Assembly: GCA_902471875.1 (NCBI GenBank)
Contig: CABRLN010000027.1
Coordinates: forward strand, 1 to 31,633
From: an uncultured Clostridium sp.
GTDB taxonomy: Bacteria; Bacillota; Clostridia; Oscillospirales; Acutalibacteraceae
Length of the DNA stretch: 31,633 nucleotides
Direction of reading: 5' to 3'
Each line of letters begins with the position of its first letter. Position 1 is the stretch's first letter. The notes under the pieces were generated by a model. The model was given only the letters and a program-made list of their open reading frames with translations, searched no databases and was not told where the DNA came from. This document shows positions 22,828-30,726 of this stretch, piece after piece. Made by a program: the position numbers and the translations under genes.

Positions 22828-24516
22828 TTAATAACCTAAGATTTTTCTTTGAATGAGAACAGCGTCTGTTACGGTTATATTTCCGTCACTGTTGGCATCT
22901 GCACTATACATACCGTTATGAGATAATTTTTCTAATTGGAGTGTTTGTCTTAGTGCTAAAACAGCGTCAACTATAGACACCTGACCATCATTATTAACAT
23001 CACATTTTTTTACATTTTCATCTGCAGTAGTAATTGCTTTAATAACAAAATTAGAACCTATATTATCGTTAAAGTAATCATTATAGAAGTCACTTAGATT
23101 ATATATTGTTGAATCTAATTTTAGGTAGCTTTTGTCTTTTTGCACATCAGGTATAAAATAATATGTTTCCATACCGTCATCAAGCCATTCATCGCAGCCA
23201 AATGAGCTTGAAACATTATTTGAATTACCGTCTATAGTAACTCCTATGGCGCATTCATCATAAGGCAACTCGCTGTTCACTTCAGAATTAATATAGCCAC
23301 TGTAATCTACTGTTCCTCGGCTTAATTCTGTCCATTCTTTTTCATCTTCTACAGGGTTACCGCTTTCATCATCTATAGGAATTAAATATACCGTATAGTC
23401 AGCACCAACAGATGTAGTTTCAAATGTTACACTTTCTAGGTTTCCATATCTTTCTGTAAAGTTATACTTATTGATAAATGTCATTTTATTTACAGAATTA
23501 TTGTCATCATATGATAAATTAAAATCATATGTAGCACCGTATTTTTCAACCTGGTACATCTTTGTATTATCATCTATTTTTATTAAATCTTTTATGGTAT
23601 AAGGTGAACCCATAATTTCATTAAATAAATATGCATCTTCGTATGAAATCCAAAAATATCCGTCTAATTCATTATAATTTCCCCAGCTATTTTTACATAA
23701 CCAAGCACCATTTTTGGAAGGGGTATGCCCATCAATAGTTTTTAATTTATCTTTATTATAATTGTCATCCCATCCAACAATAGATATAGCATGACCTTCA
23801 ATTTCATATGTTTCAATCTCTTTATATCCAAATGCTCCGGTTCCATCAGCGGTAAAAAATTCATCGTTTGCTGAAAAGCTGGCTGTAACAGCACCGTAAT
23901 CCATAATTGCTGTTTTTATAACATTATGGTTGTCAGGAAGCATAATAATAGATGTTACGCCGTATTCGATTTTTCCTTTTTGATCAACCTCTTCAAAGGT
24001 TTTGCCTGTTGCATACCCGTAAGGAATATCAATATCCAATTTTGCACCCTGCCATGAAGCAAGATACCCCATAGCTGCCATCGGAAAAGTACCATCATTA
24101 AGTGTTCTTATCCATCCGCTGCCGTCACTGCGGGTAGTAGCCCAAGCATCTAAATGCTCTTCAGACAAATCATAAGAACCAAAGTTATGTTTTAATAGAG
24201 CGCTTTCTAATGTTGACATAGCAGCAAAAGCCCAGCAGGTATTATGCAATTTTTGATTTTTAATAGAGGTAACATATCCCAAATCTACGCTGTTGTAACT
24301 TTCAGGGATAATATTTTTAGGTACAATAGTTTCCGAAGGTATTACGTTTTTTCTAAGTAACACACCAGGATTTTTTTTAGTTGCTTTTGAAGCTATTGTT
24401 AATTGTTTCTTGTTTTTGACAAATATGTGTTCTTCATCTGCAAATGCTGTAGTTGTTACAGAAAATGTAAGCAAAGAAACCAAACTTATGCATATTAATT
24501 TTTTAATTTTTTTCAT
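22828..24516 (-). CDS. Secreted papain-family (C1) cysteine protease with dockerin
   Basis: A 562-residue exported protease. A signal peptide (residues 1-26) and short propeptide-like segment precede the C1 catalytic domain, with Gln88 and Cys94 in NQKLHNTCWAFAAM, His242 in IEGHAISIVGWDD and Asn276 in AWLCKNSWG, so all catalytic residues are present. A beta domain (about 320-500) follows. Residues 505-562 form a type I dockerin with two calcium-binding repeats (DVNNDGQVSIVDAVLALRQ and DANSDGNITVTDAVLIQRK). The dockerin implies attachment to a cohesin-bearing scaffold, as in cellulosome-forming Ruminococcus. The GAGGGA ribosome site is 7-8 bases before the ATG. The substrate may be host or dietary protein, or other cell-surface proteins. 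Confidence 0.93.
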   Translation of the reverse strand: MKKIKKLICISLVSLLTFSVTTTAFADEEHIFVKNKKQLTIASKATKKNPGVLLRKNVIPSETIVPKNIIPESYNSVDLGYVTSIKNQKLHNTCWAFAAMSTLESALLKHNFGSYDLSEEHLDAWATTRSDGSGWIRTLNDGTFPMAAMGYLASWQGAKLDIDIPYGYATGKTFEEVDQKGKIEYGVTSIIMLPDNHNVIKTAIMDYGAVTASFSANDEFFTADGTGAFGYKEIETYEIEGHAISIVGWDDNYNKDKLKTIDGHTPSKNGAWLCKNSWGNYNELDGYFWISYEDAYLFNEIMGSPYTIKDLIKIDDNTKMYQVEKYGATYDFNLSYDDNNSVNKMTFINKYNFTERYGNLESVTFETTSVGADYTVYLIPIDDESGNPVEDEKEWTELSRGTVDYSGYINSEVNSELPYDECAIGVTIDGNSNNVSSSFGCDEWLDDGMETYYFIPDVQKDKSYLKLDSTIYNLSDFYNDYFNDNIGSNFVIKAITTADENVKKCDVNNDGQVSIVDAVLALRQTLQLEKLSHNGMYSADANSDGNITVTDAVLIQRKILGY

Positions 24517-24547
24517 ATAAATCCCTCATTAATATTAAGATGTAATA

Positions 24548-24576
24548 ATTATAACAATTTATTGATAAAAAGTAAA
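24548..24576 (-). promoter_or_regulatory. Promoter of the cysteine protease gene
   Basis: On the minus strand TTTACT (24576-24571) and TATAAT (24553-24548) are 17 bases apart, about 31 bases before the protease ATG. Confidence 0.45.
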
Positions 24577-24657
24577 CTAAAATTGTCTAATTACTTAAAA
24601 TGTTTTATGTATTTTTTAAGTTGTAAAGTGTAAACTATATTAGAGCGTATTCGAAAA

Positions 24658-24687
24658 GAATAATACGTAAAATATTTTTATACAGTA
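24658..24687 (+). promoter_or_regulatory. Possible sporulation (sigma-G-type) promoter of gpr
   Basis: GAATA at 24658-24662 fits the -35 pattern G-A/C/T-ATA/G; 18 bases later TACAGTA at 24681-24687 weakly resembles the -10 CATnnTA. Forespore expression is expected for gpr from the family; the -10 match is poor, so this is tentative. Confidence 0.25.
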
Positions 24688-24722
24688 TTGAATACTTTCG
24701 ATAAAACAAAGAAGGTGTAGTT

Positions 24723-25604
24723 TTGAATATTCGTACAGATTTAGCACTTGAGGCTAAAGAAATAGTAGGTAATTGCAGTGGCGGTGTGAAGCTAAGCTCA
24801 CGAACATATTCAAATATGAAGGTAACAAAAATTCGCGTTACAACTCCTCAGGGTGCTAAAGAGCTTGGTAAAGAAATTGGCACATATATTACGGTGGAAT
24901 TCCCAAGCTTATCATCAGTGTACAGCGAAACCGATACTCGTTTAGAAGTGATAGGCGAATATATACGAGAACTTTTACCGCAGGAAGGTACAATATTGGT
25001 TGTGGGTTTAGGAAACTTAAATATTACACCTGATGCATTAGGTCCTAAAAGTACTAATAAAATACTGGCTACAAGACATATAACGGGCAAGCTTGCAAAA
25101 GAAACAGGACTTGACAAGCTGCGTAGTGTGGCTGTAATTGCACCCGGTGTATTGGGACAAACAGGTGTAGAAACAGGTGAGCTTGTACTAAGTGTAGTGA
25201 AAAAAATAAAGCCAAAGGCAATAATAGCCATTGACGCTTTGGCGTCACGAAGATTAGAAAGACTTGGTTGTACCCTGCAAATATCTGATACAGGTATTTC
25301 ACCCGGAGCAGGTGTAGGAAATAACAGGTGTGCAATAAATCAGCAAACAACAGGTGTTCCTGTAATAGCTGTTGGTATTCCTACAGTAGTTGATGCCCTA
25401 ACTCTTGCCAGAGATATAATACCTGAATATGTTTTCGAAAATGATATTAAAAGCGAAATATATCCAAAAGGGCAGATGATGATTGTAACTCCAAGAGAAA
25501 TAGATTTGCTTATTGACCGTGGAGCACAACTGATAAGCTTAGCTATAAATAGTGCTTTACACGAGAATTTTAATTTGGCTGACCTGATTTCATTAATTAA
25601 TTAA
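24723..25604 (+). CDS. gpr: Germination protease GPR
   Basis: A 293-residue A25-family protease that degrades the small acid-soluble DNA-binding proteins when spores germinate. The N-terminus IRTDLALEAKEI matches the mature start of Bacillus GPR, with only a two-residue pro-sequence. Conserved blocks are LVVGLGNLNITPDALGP, IAPGVLGQTGVETGE, IIAIDALASRRLERL and TGISPGAGVGNNR. The TTG start follows AAGGTG by 6 bases; no upstream ATG is available. It is followed after 73 bases by spoIIP, the usual order in spore formers. It proves the genome has, or recently had, sporulation. Confidence 0.95.
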   Translation: MNIRTDLALEAKEIVGNCSGGVKLSSRTYSNMKVTKIRVTTPQGAKELGKEIGTYITVEFPSLSSVYSETDTRLEVIGEYIRELLPQEGTILVVGLGNLNITPDALGPKSTNKILATRHITGKLAKETGLDKLRSVAVIAPGVLGQTGVETGELVLSVVKKIKPKAIIAIDALASRRLERLGCTLQISDTGISPGAGVGNNRCAINQQTTGVPVIAVGIPTVVDALTLARDIIPEYVFENDIKSEIYPKGQMMIVTPREIDLLIDRGAQLISLAINSALHENFNLADLISLIN

Positions 25605-25677
25605 CTGCATTGAAATCATAAATAATCTTTGTAAGTCATATACATTTTATATGGAATACAAACAGGAGGCACAGCTG

Positions 25678-26775
25678 ATGAAAAACTTAATTGGCAATCG
25701 CTTAACTAATTTATTTGCCGCAATACTTGCGTCTGTACTTTCGGTTATAGCGGTTGCCTGCACTTGCGTAAGGGTTAACCAGCTTAATGCAGGTTTGTCA
25801 ATACAAATGTTGGCGTCTTCGCTATCCATGCCTCAAAGTGCGGTTACAGCAACAGTGGCGTCACCTGCTGTTTCATCACAAGTCAACACAGAATCTCCTA
25901 CAGCTGCGCAAACACAACCTTCAACTAATGCAACCGAATATAAATCTGACAAAGAGATAACAGATGACGAAAGCCAATATACAGGTAAAAAATTTCCGGT
26001 AGTTGAACAGCAATTTGGCAGCTCGGGCGAAGAATATGACAACTTTTCCGTTAAAAATACAACTGATTATTCAATTGATTATCAAAGTCTTTTATCTTCA
26101 AATCTTGGATTTGAAATGTCAGACACAAAAGAGCCGCAGGTTTTAATTGTGCATACTCATACAACAGAATCATATTTAATTAACGACAACGGCTACTATT
26201 TTACTGACTATCCTTTCAGAACTAAAGACTATTCTAGAAACATGGTTGCAGTTGGAAAAGAAATAGTTTCTTCACTTGAAAAGAACGGAATTTCTGCCGT
26301 TCAGGCAACAGAAATACATGATGAGACCTACACAGGTTCATACGACAGAAGTGAACAGACTATATATAAATATATGGAAAAATATCCAAGTATTAAAGTT
26401 ATTTTAGATATTCACAGAGATGCTGTGGGATATGATGACGAACGAGGTAAATATAAGCCTACCTTTACATATAATGGAAAAAAAGCGGCACAAATTATGA
26501 TAATGAGCGGCTATGACCCTGACAATGCTTACGGATTAGGTCATTGGCAGGAAAATTTAACCTTTGCATTAAAGCTTCAGCAAAAAGCAGAATCAATGTA
26601 TCCGGGTATGACACGACCGCTATACTTTGGTGACTTTGCCTATAATATGTTCATTAACAATGGTTCGTTGCTTATAGAGGTTGGTACAGAAACAAATACC
26701 TTGCAAGAAGCTAAATATACAGGTGAATTGTTGGGTAATGTTATTTCTTCAGTTTTAAATGAAAGTAAAAAGTGA
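25678..26775 (+). CDS. spoIIP: Stage II sporulation protein P
   Basis: A 365-residue membrane-anchored amidase that, with SpoIID and SpoIIM, degrades peptidoglycan during engulfment. One membrane span lies at about residues 12-34, followed by a Ser/Thr/Gln-rich linker (about 55-110). The amidase domain has VLIVHTHTTESYL (metal-binding His), ILDIHRDAVG (second motif), IMIMSGYD and LIEVGTETNTLQEA (catalytic Glu). The start at ATG 25678 follows AGGAGG by 8 bases. It lies just downstream of gpr, the conserved order. Expression is expected in the mother cell, but no sigma-E site was identified. Confidence 0.95.
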   Translation: MKNLIGNRLTNLFAAILASVLSVIAVACTCVRVNQLNAGLSIQMLASSLSMPQSAVTATVASPAVSSQVNTESPTAAQTQPSTNATEYKSDKEITDDESQYTGKKFPVVEQQFGSSGEEYDNFSVKNTTDYSIDYQSLLSSNLGFEMSDTKEPQVLIVHTHTTESYLINDNGYYFTDYPFRTKDYSRNMVAVGKEIVSSLEKNGISAVQATEIHDETYTGSYDRSEQTIYKYMEKYPSIKVILDIHRDAVGYDDERGKYKPTFTYNGKKAAQIMIMSGYDPDNAYGLGHWQENLTFALKLQQKAESMYPGMTRPLYFGDFAYNMFINNGSLLIEVGTETNTLQEAKYTGELLGNVISSVLNESKK

Positions 26776-26794
26776 TATAATACATTATTATATC
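26774..26794. terminator. AT-rich hairpin after spoIIP
   Basis: GATATAATA and TATTATATC form a perfect 9-bp stem around a 3-base loop, starting at the spoIIP stop codon. GC content is very low, so it may be a weak terminator or a chance repeat that also contains TATAAT. Confidence 0.3.
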
Positions 26795-26835
26795 TGCATT
26801 TAAAATTACTAAATTGTAAAATTTTCGTATTTTGC

Positions 26836-26863
26836 TAGACAAAGAAAAAATAAGTATTATAAT
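26836..26863 (+). promoter_or_regulatory. Possible promoter of the Pro/Thr-rich protein gene
   Basis: TAGACA at 26836-26841 and TATAAT at 26858-26863 with a 16-base spacer. The leader to the ATG at 27047 would be about 175 bases; it holds a small AT-flanked CAGCTG motif but no recognised riboswitch. Confidence 0.35.
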
Positions 26864-27046
26864 TAAAGAAAATGTATTTTAGCGTCAGAGCTAATCTAAA
26901 AAACAGCTGCTTTTTTATGCTGATATTGTTTTTATCTGATTTTAAATTAATTATTAAAAAATATTTCAAAAATAAAAGTTTAAAAAACAGTTAAAAACGG
27001 AATTTATAGTATATATTCAGCATAAAACAGTTTAGGAGAAGTTAGT

Positions 27047-27598
27047 ATGAAAAGTAAGTTAAAAGCTTTTGTTCCTGCTGTGTTAATTTGTTCTTTTGTT
27101 ATGGCTTTTTCAAGTGTCACAGTATATGCAGAGCCTGATGATTATTTGGATGATTTGTGGAACGATGTTTCAAGTGCCATAGACAATTTTACAAATAACG
27201 ATTTATCACAGCCTGATATTACATCGCCCAGTGATGAACCATATACTCAGCCTGAATCGGATCCCTATTACGATGAACCTACAGAACCTGAATATACTAC
27301 CGAGCCTCCAACTGAAACACCTACTGAAGAGTATGTTCCTATAGATGATGATAATTATCATGATGACTATGATTATTCATATATTTCACCTACCGAGGCT
27401 ACTGAAGATTATTACGAGCCTGAGGTTTTAACAGAAACATATACTGATGCACCTTTTACCGACAGATTGTCATTGTCAGATGCAGGGCATGGCAATTTGT
27501 TTGTGGCGTTAGGTGTATGGGCATCAATAATTGTAGGTATTATTATTGTTATATCTATAGTAATTGCTACACATAACCGTAAAAAAGGAAATTTATAA
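27047..27598 (+). CDS. Pro/Thr/Glu/Tyr-rich membrane-anchored exported protein
   Basis: A 183-residue protein with a signal peptide (residues 1-27, ending VYA), a low-complexity acidic region rich in Pro, Thr, Glu, Asp and Tyr (about 45-135, e.g. EPTEPEYTTEPPTETPTEE) and a C-terminal membrane span (about 154-176) followed by HNRKKGNL. No sorting motif is present. No catalytic motif is visible and I do not recognise the family. The short gap to the NifX-like gene (14 bases) suggests one operon. The composition suggests a spacer or ligand-binding tether outside the membrane. Confidence 0.6.
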   Translation: MKSKLKAFVPAVLICSFVMAFSSVTVYAEPDDYLDDLWNDVSSAIDNFTNNDLSQPDITSPSDEPYTQPESDPYYDEPTEPEYTTEPPTETPTEEYVPIDDDNYHDDYDYSYISPTEATEDYYEPEVLTETYTDAPFTDRLSLSDAGHGNLFVALGVWASIIVGIIIVISIVIATHNRKKGNL

Positions 27599-27612
27599 AA
27601 AGGATGATAATA

Positions 27613-27990
27613 ATGAAAATTGCAGTACCATACGAAAATGAAATGATATTTAGTCACTTTGGTAAAACAAAAGCATTTAAAATTTACGATATTGCTGACT
27701 TTAAAGTTGTAAGCACGCAAGTGATTTTTACCAATAGCGGAGGGCACAGTGCTCTATCGGAATTTTTAAAAGAAAATATGGTGAATTGTGTAATTTGCAG
27801 CGGAATAGGAGAGGGTGCAAAAAATATGCTGGATAGTTTTGGAATTGAAATTTATTCCGGCGTAAGTGGTTTGGCTGATGTGGCTGTAGAACAAATGCTG
27901 AATGGTACGTTAATTTATAATGTTGGGTCATTTTGTAATCATCATAGTGAAGCACATAGCTGCAGTGGAGAGTGCCACGGGTGCCATTAA
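27613..27990 (+). CDS. NifX/NifB-associated family (FeMo-cofactor-type) protein
   Basis: A 125-residue protein of the dinitrogenase iron-molybdenum cofactor family (Nitro_FeMo-Co fold): MKIAVPYENEMIFSHFGKTK at the start, then IYDI and CVICSGIGEGAKNMLDSFGI, characteristic of the fold. It ends with a metal-binding tail with closely spaced Cys and His (FCNHHSEAHSCSGECHGCH). In non-nitrogen-fixing anaerobes such proteins are thought to bind iron-sulfur clusters or other metals. The ATG at 27613 follows AAGGA by 8 bases; the ATG at 27604 lies inside that ribosome site. It is probably the last gene of the unit, ahead of a terminator. Confidence 0.85.
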   Translation: MKIAVPYENEMIFSHFGKTKAFKIYDIADFKVVSTQVIFTNSGGHSALSEFLKENMVNCVICSGIGEGAKNMLDSFGIEIYSGVSGLADVAVEQMLNGTLIYNVGSFCNHHSEAHSCSGECHGCH

Positions 27991-28013
27991 ATAAGCTTTA
28001 ATTTGTTTGTTAT

Positions 28014-28055
28014 AACCTATATACCTGTAATAGGGTGTATAGGTTGTTTTGTTTT
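28014..28055 (+). terminator. Rho-independent terminator after the NifX-like gene
   Basis: AACCTATATACC at 28014-28025 pairs with GGTGTATAGGTT at 28034-28045 (one wobble) around an 8-base loop, followed by GTTTTGTTTT. Confidence 0.85.
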
Positions 28056-28129
28056 AATTAAAGTTATTTAATGTATGAGTATTTATTTAAATTATAATCG
28101 TATTTTAAAATTTATAAAATACTCATATG

Positions 28130-28564
28130 ATATTGACATTTCCCTGTAATATTTTGTATAGCAGCTTGCCGTAAAACAAATGCAAAGTTTACAAGCGTGC
28201 TTTGGGGTGCACAGGTTTTATAGTATTTGCATTAATTATAGAACAGATTTTACATATGGTAGTTTTAGATATGAGTGGTAATGCTATAAAAGATAATATT
28301 TGCTTATATGCTTTATATGGTTCTTTAGCGGCTGCTCTTTTTGAAGAAACAGGGCGTTTTATAATTATGAAATTTTTTATGAGAAAACTTCTTGAACGAC
28401 AAAATACACTTTTATACGGTATTGGTCATGGTGGAATAGAAGCTATACTGCTTGAAGGTTTTACAAGTATTAGCAATAAGGTAGTGTTACTAATGATTAA
28501 TACAGGTAAAATTGATACTGTAAAACACTATTTTATATCTCTTTTTCCGTTTTTACAATTTTAA
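28130..28564 (+). pseudogene. Broken YhfC-family intramembrane protease gene
   Basis: The intact part (from 28202) reads FIVFALIIEQILHMVVL, FEETGRFIIMKFFMRKLL and LYGIGHGGIEAILL, hallmark segments of the YhfC (PF10086) CPBP-like membrane proteins. It has only about 120 residues where the family has about 250. Just upstream, another frame (28145-28222) continues the same protein: PVIFCIAACRKTNAKF, TSVLWGAQV, then a stop. A frameshift near 28215-28222 therefore separates the two pieces. The start and the C-terminal third are missing. No ribosome binding site precedes the TTG at 28202. It is a decaying gene, not a short functional protein. Confidence 0.75.
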
Positions 28565-28569
28565 TAAGC

Positions 28570-28597
28570 TTGACAAATTTTATATATACTGTATAAT
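28570..28597 (+). promoter_or_regulatory. Promoter of the PadR/HXXEE operon
   Basis: TTGACA at 28570-28575 and TATAAT at 28592-28597 with a 16-base spacer; a second TATAAT lies at 28607-28612. The -10 box is embedded in a palindrome. Confidence 0.8.
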
Positions 28598-28604
28598 ACA
28601 GTAT
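28586..28604. promoter_or_regulatory. 19-base palindromic operator of the PadR gene
   Basis: ATACTGTAT-A-ATACAGTAT is a perfect 9-1-9 palindrome covering the -10 box of the PadR promoter; a partial extra half-site (GTATTGTATAATAC) follows. PadR proteins usually repress their own operon from such sites. Binding is inferred. Confidence 0.65.
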
Positions 28605-28631
28605 TGTATAATACAACTATGGAGGTGAATT

Positions 28632-29168
28632 ATGTCTACGATCGATTTAATTATTTTAGGCTCATTATACCAAAGTCCTAAAAGTGCGTATGACTTACAA
28701 AAGCAAATTGAATCCCGAAACTTGTCAAGGTGGATAAAAATTGGTTCATTTACTGTTTACAAGAAAGTGGTTCAATACGAAAACAAAGGATATGTTGTTA
28801 GCGAAACTGTTAAGAACAGCAATATGCCCGAAAAAACAATGTACACAATAACACCAAAGGGAAAAGAAATCTTTAAAGAATTGATGACTAAATTTTCTTT
28901 AGCTGAAACAAGAGTATTTTTAGATTTTAATGCTGTTATTGTGAATATGGCATTGATTGACGAAAATTTTACAAATGAATGTATTGACAACATAAAAAAC
29001 AGTATTAAAAACACCAAAATGCAGATTATGGAGCAACTACCCAAGCATAAAGACATTCCGTTATTTGGACGGACTATACTGGAACAACAATTTTTGCTGT
29101 TAGAAACACTGGAAAAATGGGAAGAAAATTTTGAAAAAGAATTGGCGAAAGAAAGGGAAGAAAAATGA
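28632..29168 (+). CDS. PadR-family transcriptional regulator
   Basis: A 178-residue winged-helix regulator. It opens IDLIILGSLYQSPKSAYDLQKQIE (PadR domain), with the wing region YENKGYVVSETV and TMYTITPKGKEIFKELM, then a C-terminal helical dimerisation part (Vir_C-like, residues 95-175). Length fits the subfamily with a C-terminal extension. The ATG at 28632 follows GGAGGTG. It overlaps the next gene by ATGA, so a two-gene operon is likely. PadR proteins respond to small aromatic or drug-like ligands; the ligand here is unknown. Confidence 0.9.
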   Translation: MSTIDLIILGSLYQSPKSAYDLQKQIESRNLSRWIKIGSFTVYKKVVQYENKGYVVSETVKNSNMPEKTMYTITPKGKEIFKELMTKFSLAETRVFLDFNAVIVNMALIDENFTNECIDNIKNSIKNTKMQIMEQLPKHKDIPLFGRTILEQQFLLLETLEKWEENFEKELAKEREEK

Positions 29169-29650
29169 ACATGATGTATTTTGTATTTTTTAATTTGGTG
29201 ATTTATTTACCATTCCACTTATTTGAGGAAGCTGTTGGTGATTTTCCTAAATGGATGTATGAGCATAAATGGTTGCCCCATCATATGACGCATGGGCACT
29301 GGATGGCGAACAATTTGTTTATTTACTACCCAATGCTTCTTATATCAGTTTTTTTATTTGTGTTTATCAATCAGTTCGTCTGTTTCGGAGTGGCAATTCT
29401 TATATGGGGAATCATAAATTTTGGCGACCATTTTTTCTATACAATCAAAGACAGAAAAATATCTCCGGGGTTGATAACTGGAATACTTTTTCTTGTTAAT
29501 TCTATTTTAGGATTAACAAATTATTTTTTGTCAGATTTCTTTTCTGTATATCAGTTAATCATAGGAATTTTGATTGGTGGTGTGTTATTTGGTCTGCCTA
29601 TAGGATTATCTATTGTTCTTTATCCGTTTTTTGACAAGTATTTTAAATAA
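29165..29650 (+). CDS. HXXEE-motif membrane protein
   Basis: A 161-residue membrane protein with about four to five hydrophobic segments. The N-terminal segment carries HLFEE, the motif of the HXXEE family (PF13787), with further His in HKWLPHHMTHGHWMANN that could bind metal with the two Glu. The family's function is unknown. Its ATG lies in the ATGA overlap with the PadR gene, so it is probably the target of that regulator. It converges on the WYL-regulator gene with only 36 bases between them. Confidence 0.8.
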   Translation: MNMMYFVFFNLVIYLPFHLFEEAVGDFPKWMYEHKWLPHHMTHGHWMANNLFIYYPMLLISVFLFVFINQFVCFGVAILIWGIINFGDHFFYTIKDRKISPGLITGILFLVNSILGLTNYFLSDFFSVYQLIIGILIGGVLFGLPIGLSIVLYPFFDKYFK

Positions 29651-29686
29651 ATGCTTAAAATGTAACTGTCAATCATGCCCCGCGTT

Positions 29687-30619
29687 TTAATTTTCGTATA
29701 GGGTAGCAATTTTTTGTATTCTGCGTTTCATTTCGGCACGAATATATAACGGCTCTAAGCACTCACACTTATCACCAAAACCAAGAAGAATATCGTAGTA
29801 ATATTCATTTTCTATAAAAGGAAAACTGACAATGTAATATTCTTCACAGTCTGGCGAAAAGTTTTCATAAGTGCAAAAATCAAGAACCCTATCCATGATA
29901 GATTTATGAATACGGATTTTGATTTTTGTTTGCATGGTTTCCAAAATTTCCTCAAAGTTTAAAATTGGTTTTTGATAATCCCGTGGTGTAAAAGTTCTCT
30001 CTAGTATTTGTAGATTTGACATACGAGATAGTCTGAACATGCGAAAATCATTTCTTTTGTGGCAATACCCACGCAAATACCAATGACTACTTTTTAATAC
30101 GAGTTGATATGGCTCAACCGTTCGTACTGTTTTATTTCCGTGGTGGGCTATATATTCAAACGAAAGCAATTTGCTTTCATGCAAAGCTGCTTTAACCCTT
30201 TCTAAGTACAGTTGTATGTTTCCAATTCCCATCCACGGACTTAAATCTATACATATTTGATTTACTTTTAATTCAATATCTTTTGCTCTGTCAGCAGGGA
30301 TAAAACTCTTTACTTTTGCAAGGGCATTTACAAGTTCATTACCTCGTATCATGTTGGAAAGGCTGGAAAGCCCCATCAAGATAGCGGAAATGTCAGCAGC
30401 CGAAAAGACCTTTTTATCAATCTTGTAGTTCTGCATGATTTCAAAGCCGCCGCCCACTCCCGATGTTGAATGAATAGGGATACCCGCCATGTTAATAGCA
30501 TCTATATCGCGGTAGATTGTGCGAGGTGATACTTCAAACATATCGGCTAATTCTTGTGCGCCTATACGCTCTTTGTCAAGAAGTATCATTATAATGCTAA
30601 CAAGCCTGTCAATTTTCAT
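29687..30619 (-). CDS. WYL-domain transcriptional regulator (YafY type)
   Basis: A 310-residue HTH-WYL regulator. Residues 1-60 form a DeoR/HTH_11-type helix-turn-helix (RIGAQELADMFEVSPRTIYRDI), followed by a glycine-rich bridge (STSGVGGGFEI). The WYL domain lies at about 140-215 (LSFEYIAHHGNKTVRTVEPY, LVLKSSHWYLRGYC, FRMFRLSRM) and a WCX C-terminal domain to 310. WYL domains bind ligands including nucleic acids. AAGGCGG precedes the ATG by about 7-10 bases. The gene is divergent from the DJ-1-like gene and likely controls it. Confidence 0.9.
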   Translation of the reverse strand: MKIDRLVSIIMILLDKERIGAQELADMFEVSPRTIYRDIDAINMAGIPIHSTSGVGGGFEIMQNYKIDKKVFSAADISAILMGLSSLSNMIRGNELVNALAKVKSFIPADRAKDIELKVNQICIDLSPWMGIGNIQLYLERVKAALHESKLLSFEYIAHHGNKTVRTVEPYQLVLKSSHWYLRGYCHKRNDFRMFRLSRMSNLQILERTFTPRDYQKPILNFEEILETMQTKIKIRIHKSIMDRVLDFCTYENFSPDCEEYYIVSFPFIENEYYYDILLGFGDKCECLEPLYIRAEMKRRIQKIATLYEN

Positions 30620-30636
30620 CTGAAAGCCGCCTTTTA

Positions 30637-30664
30637 ATTATAATTGTTGCCATATAGTTGTCAA
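30637..30664 (-). promoter_or_regulatory. Promoter of the WYL-regulator gene
   Basis: On the minus strand TTGACA (30664-30659) and TATAAT (30642-30637) are 16 bases apart; the start lies about 10-12 bases before the ATG, giving a very short leader. Confidence 0.75.
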
Positions 30665-30675
30665 CAATTATATGG
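30641..30675. promoter_or_regulatory. Overlapping dyads in the WYL/DJ-1 divergent region
   Basis: Two nested inverted repeats are seen. TAATTGTTG (30641-30649) pairs with CAACAATTA (30662-30670). A 26-base near-palindrome with ends CCATATA (30650-30656) and TATATGG (30669-30675) and inner TTGT/ACAA covers the WYL promoter -35 box. This is a strong candidate operator for the WYL protein. Confidence 0.6.
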
Positions 30676-30726
30676 TACAATAAAAAGGCAAACAAATCAA
30701 TAAAACGATGAAAATGGAGGAAATTT

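Noticed and set aside
24848..25350. Minus-strand frames inside gpr
   Set aside because: They are shadows of a well-supported gene in other frames and have no start signals.
26880..27046. Hairpin or attenuator in the long leader before the Pro/Thr-rich gene
   Set aside because: The AAAAAACAGCTGCTTTTTT motif is near-symmetric, but its centre is too tight for a stable RNA hairpin.
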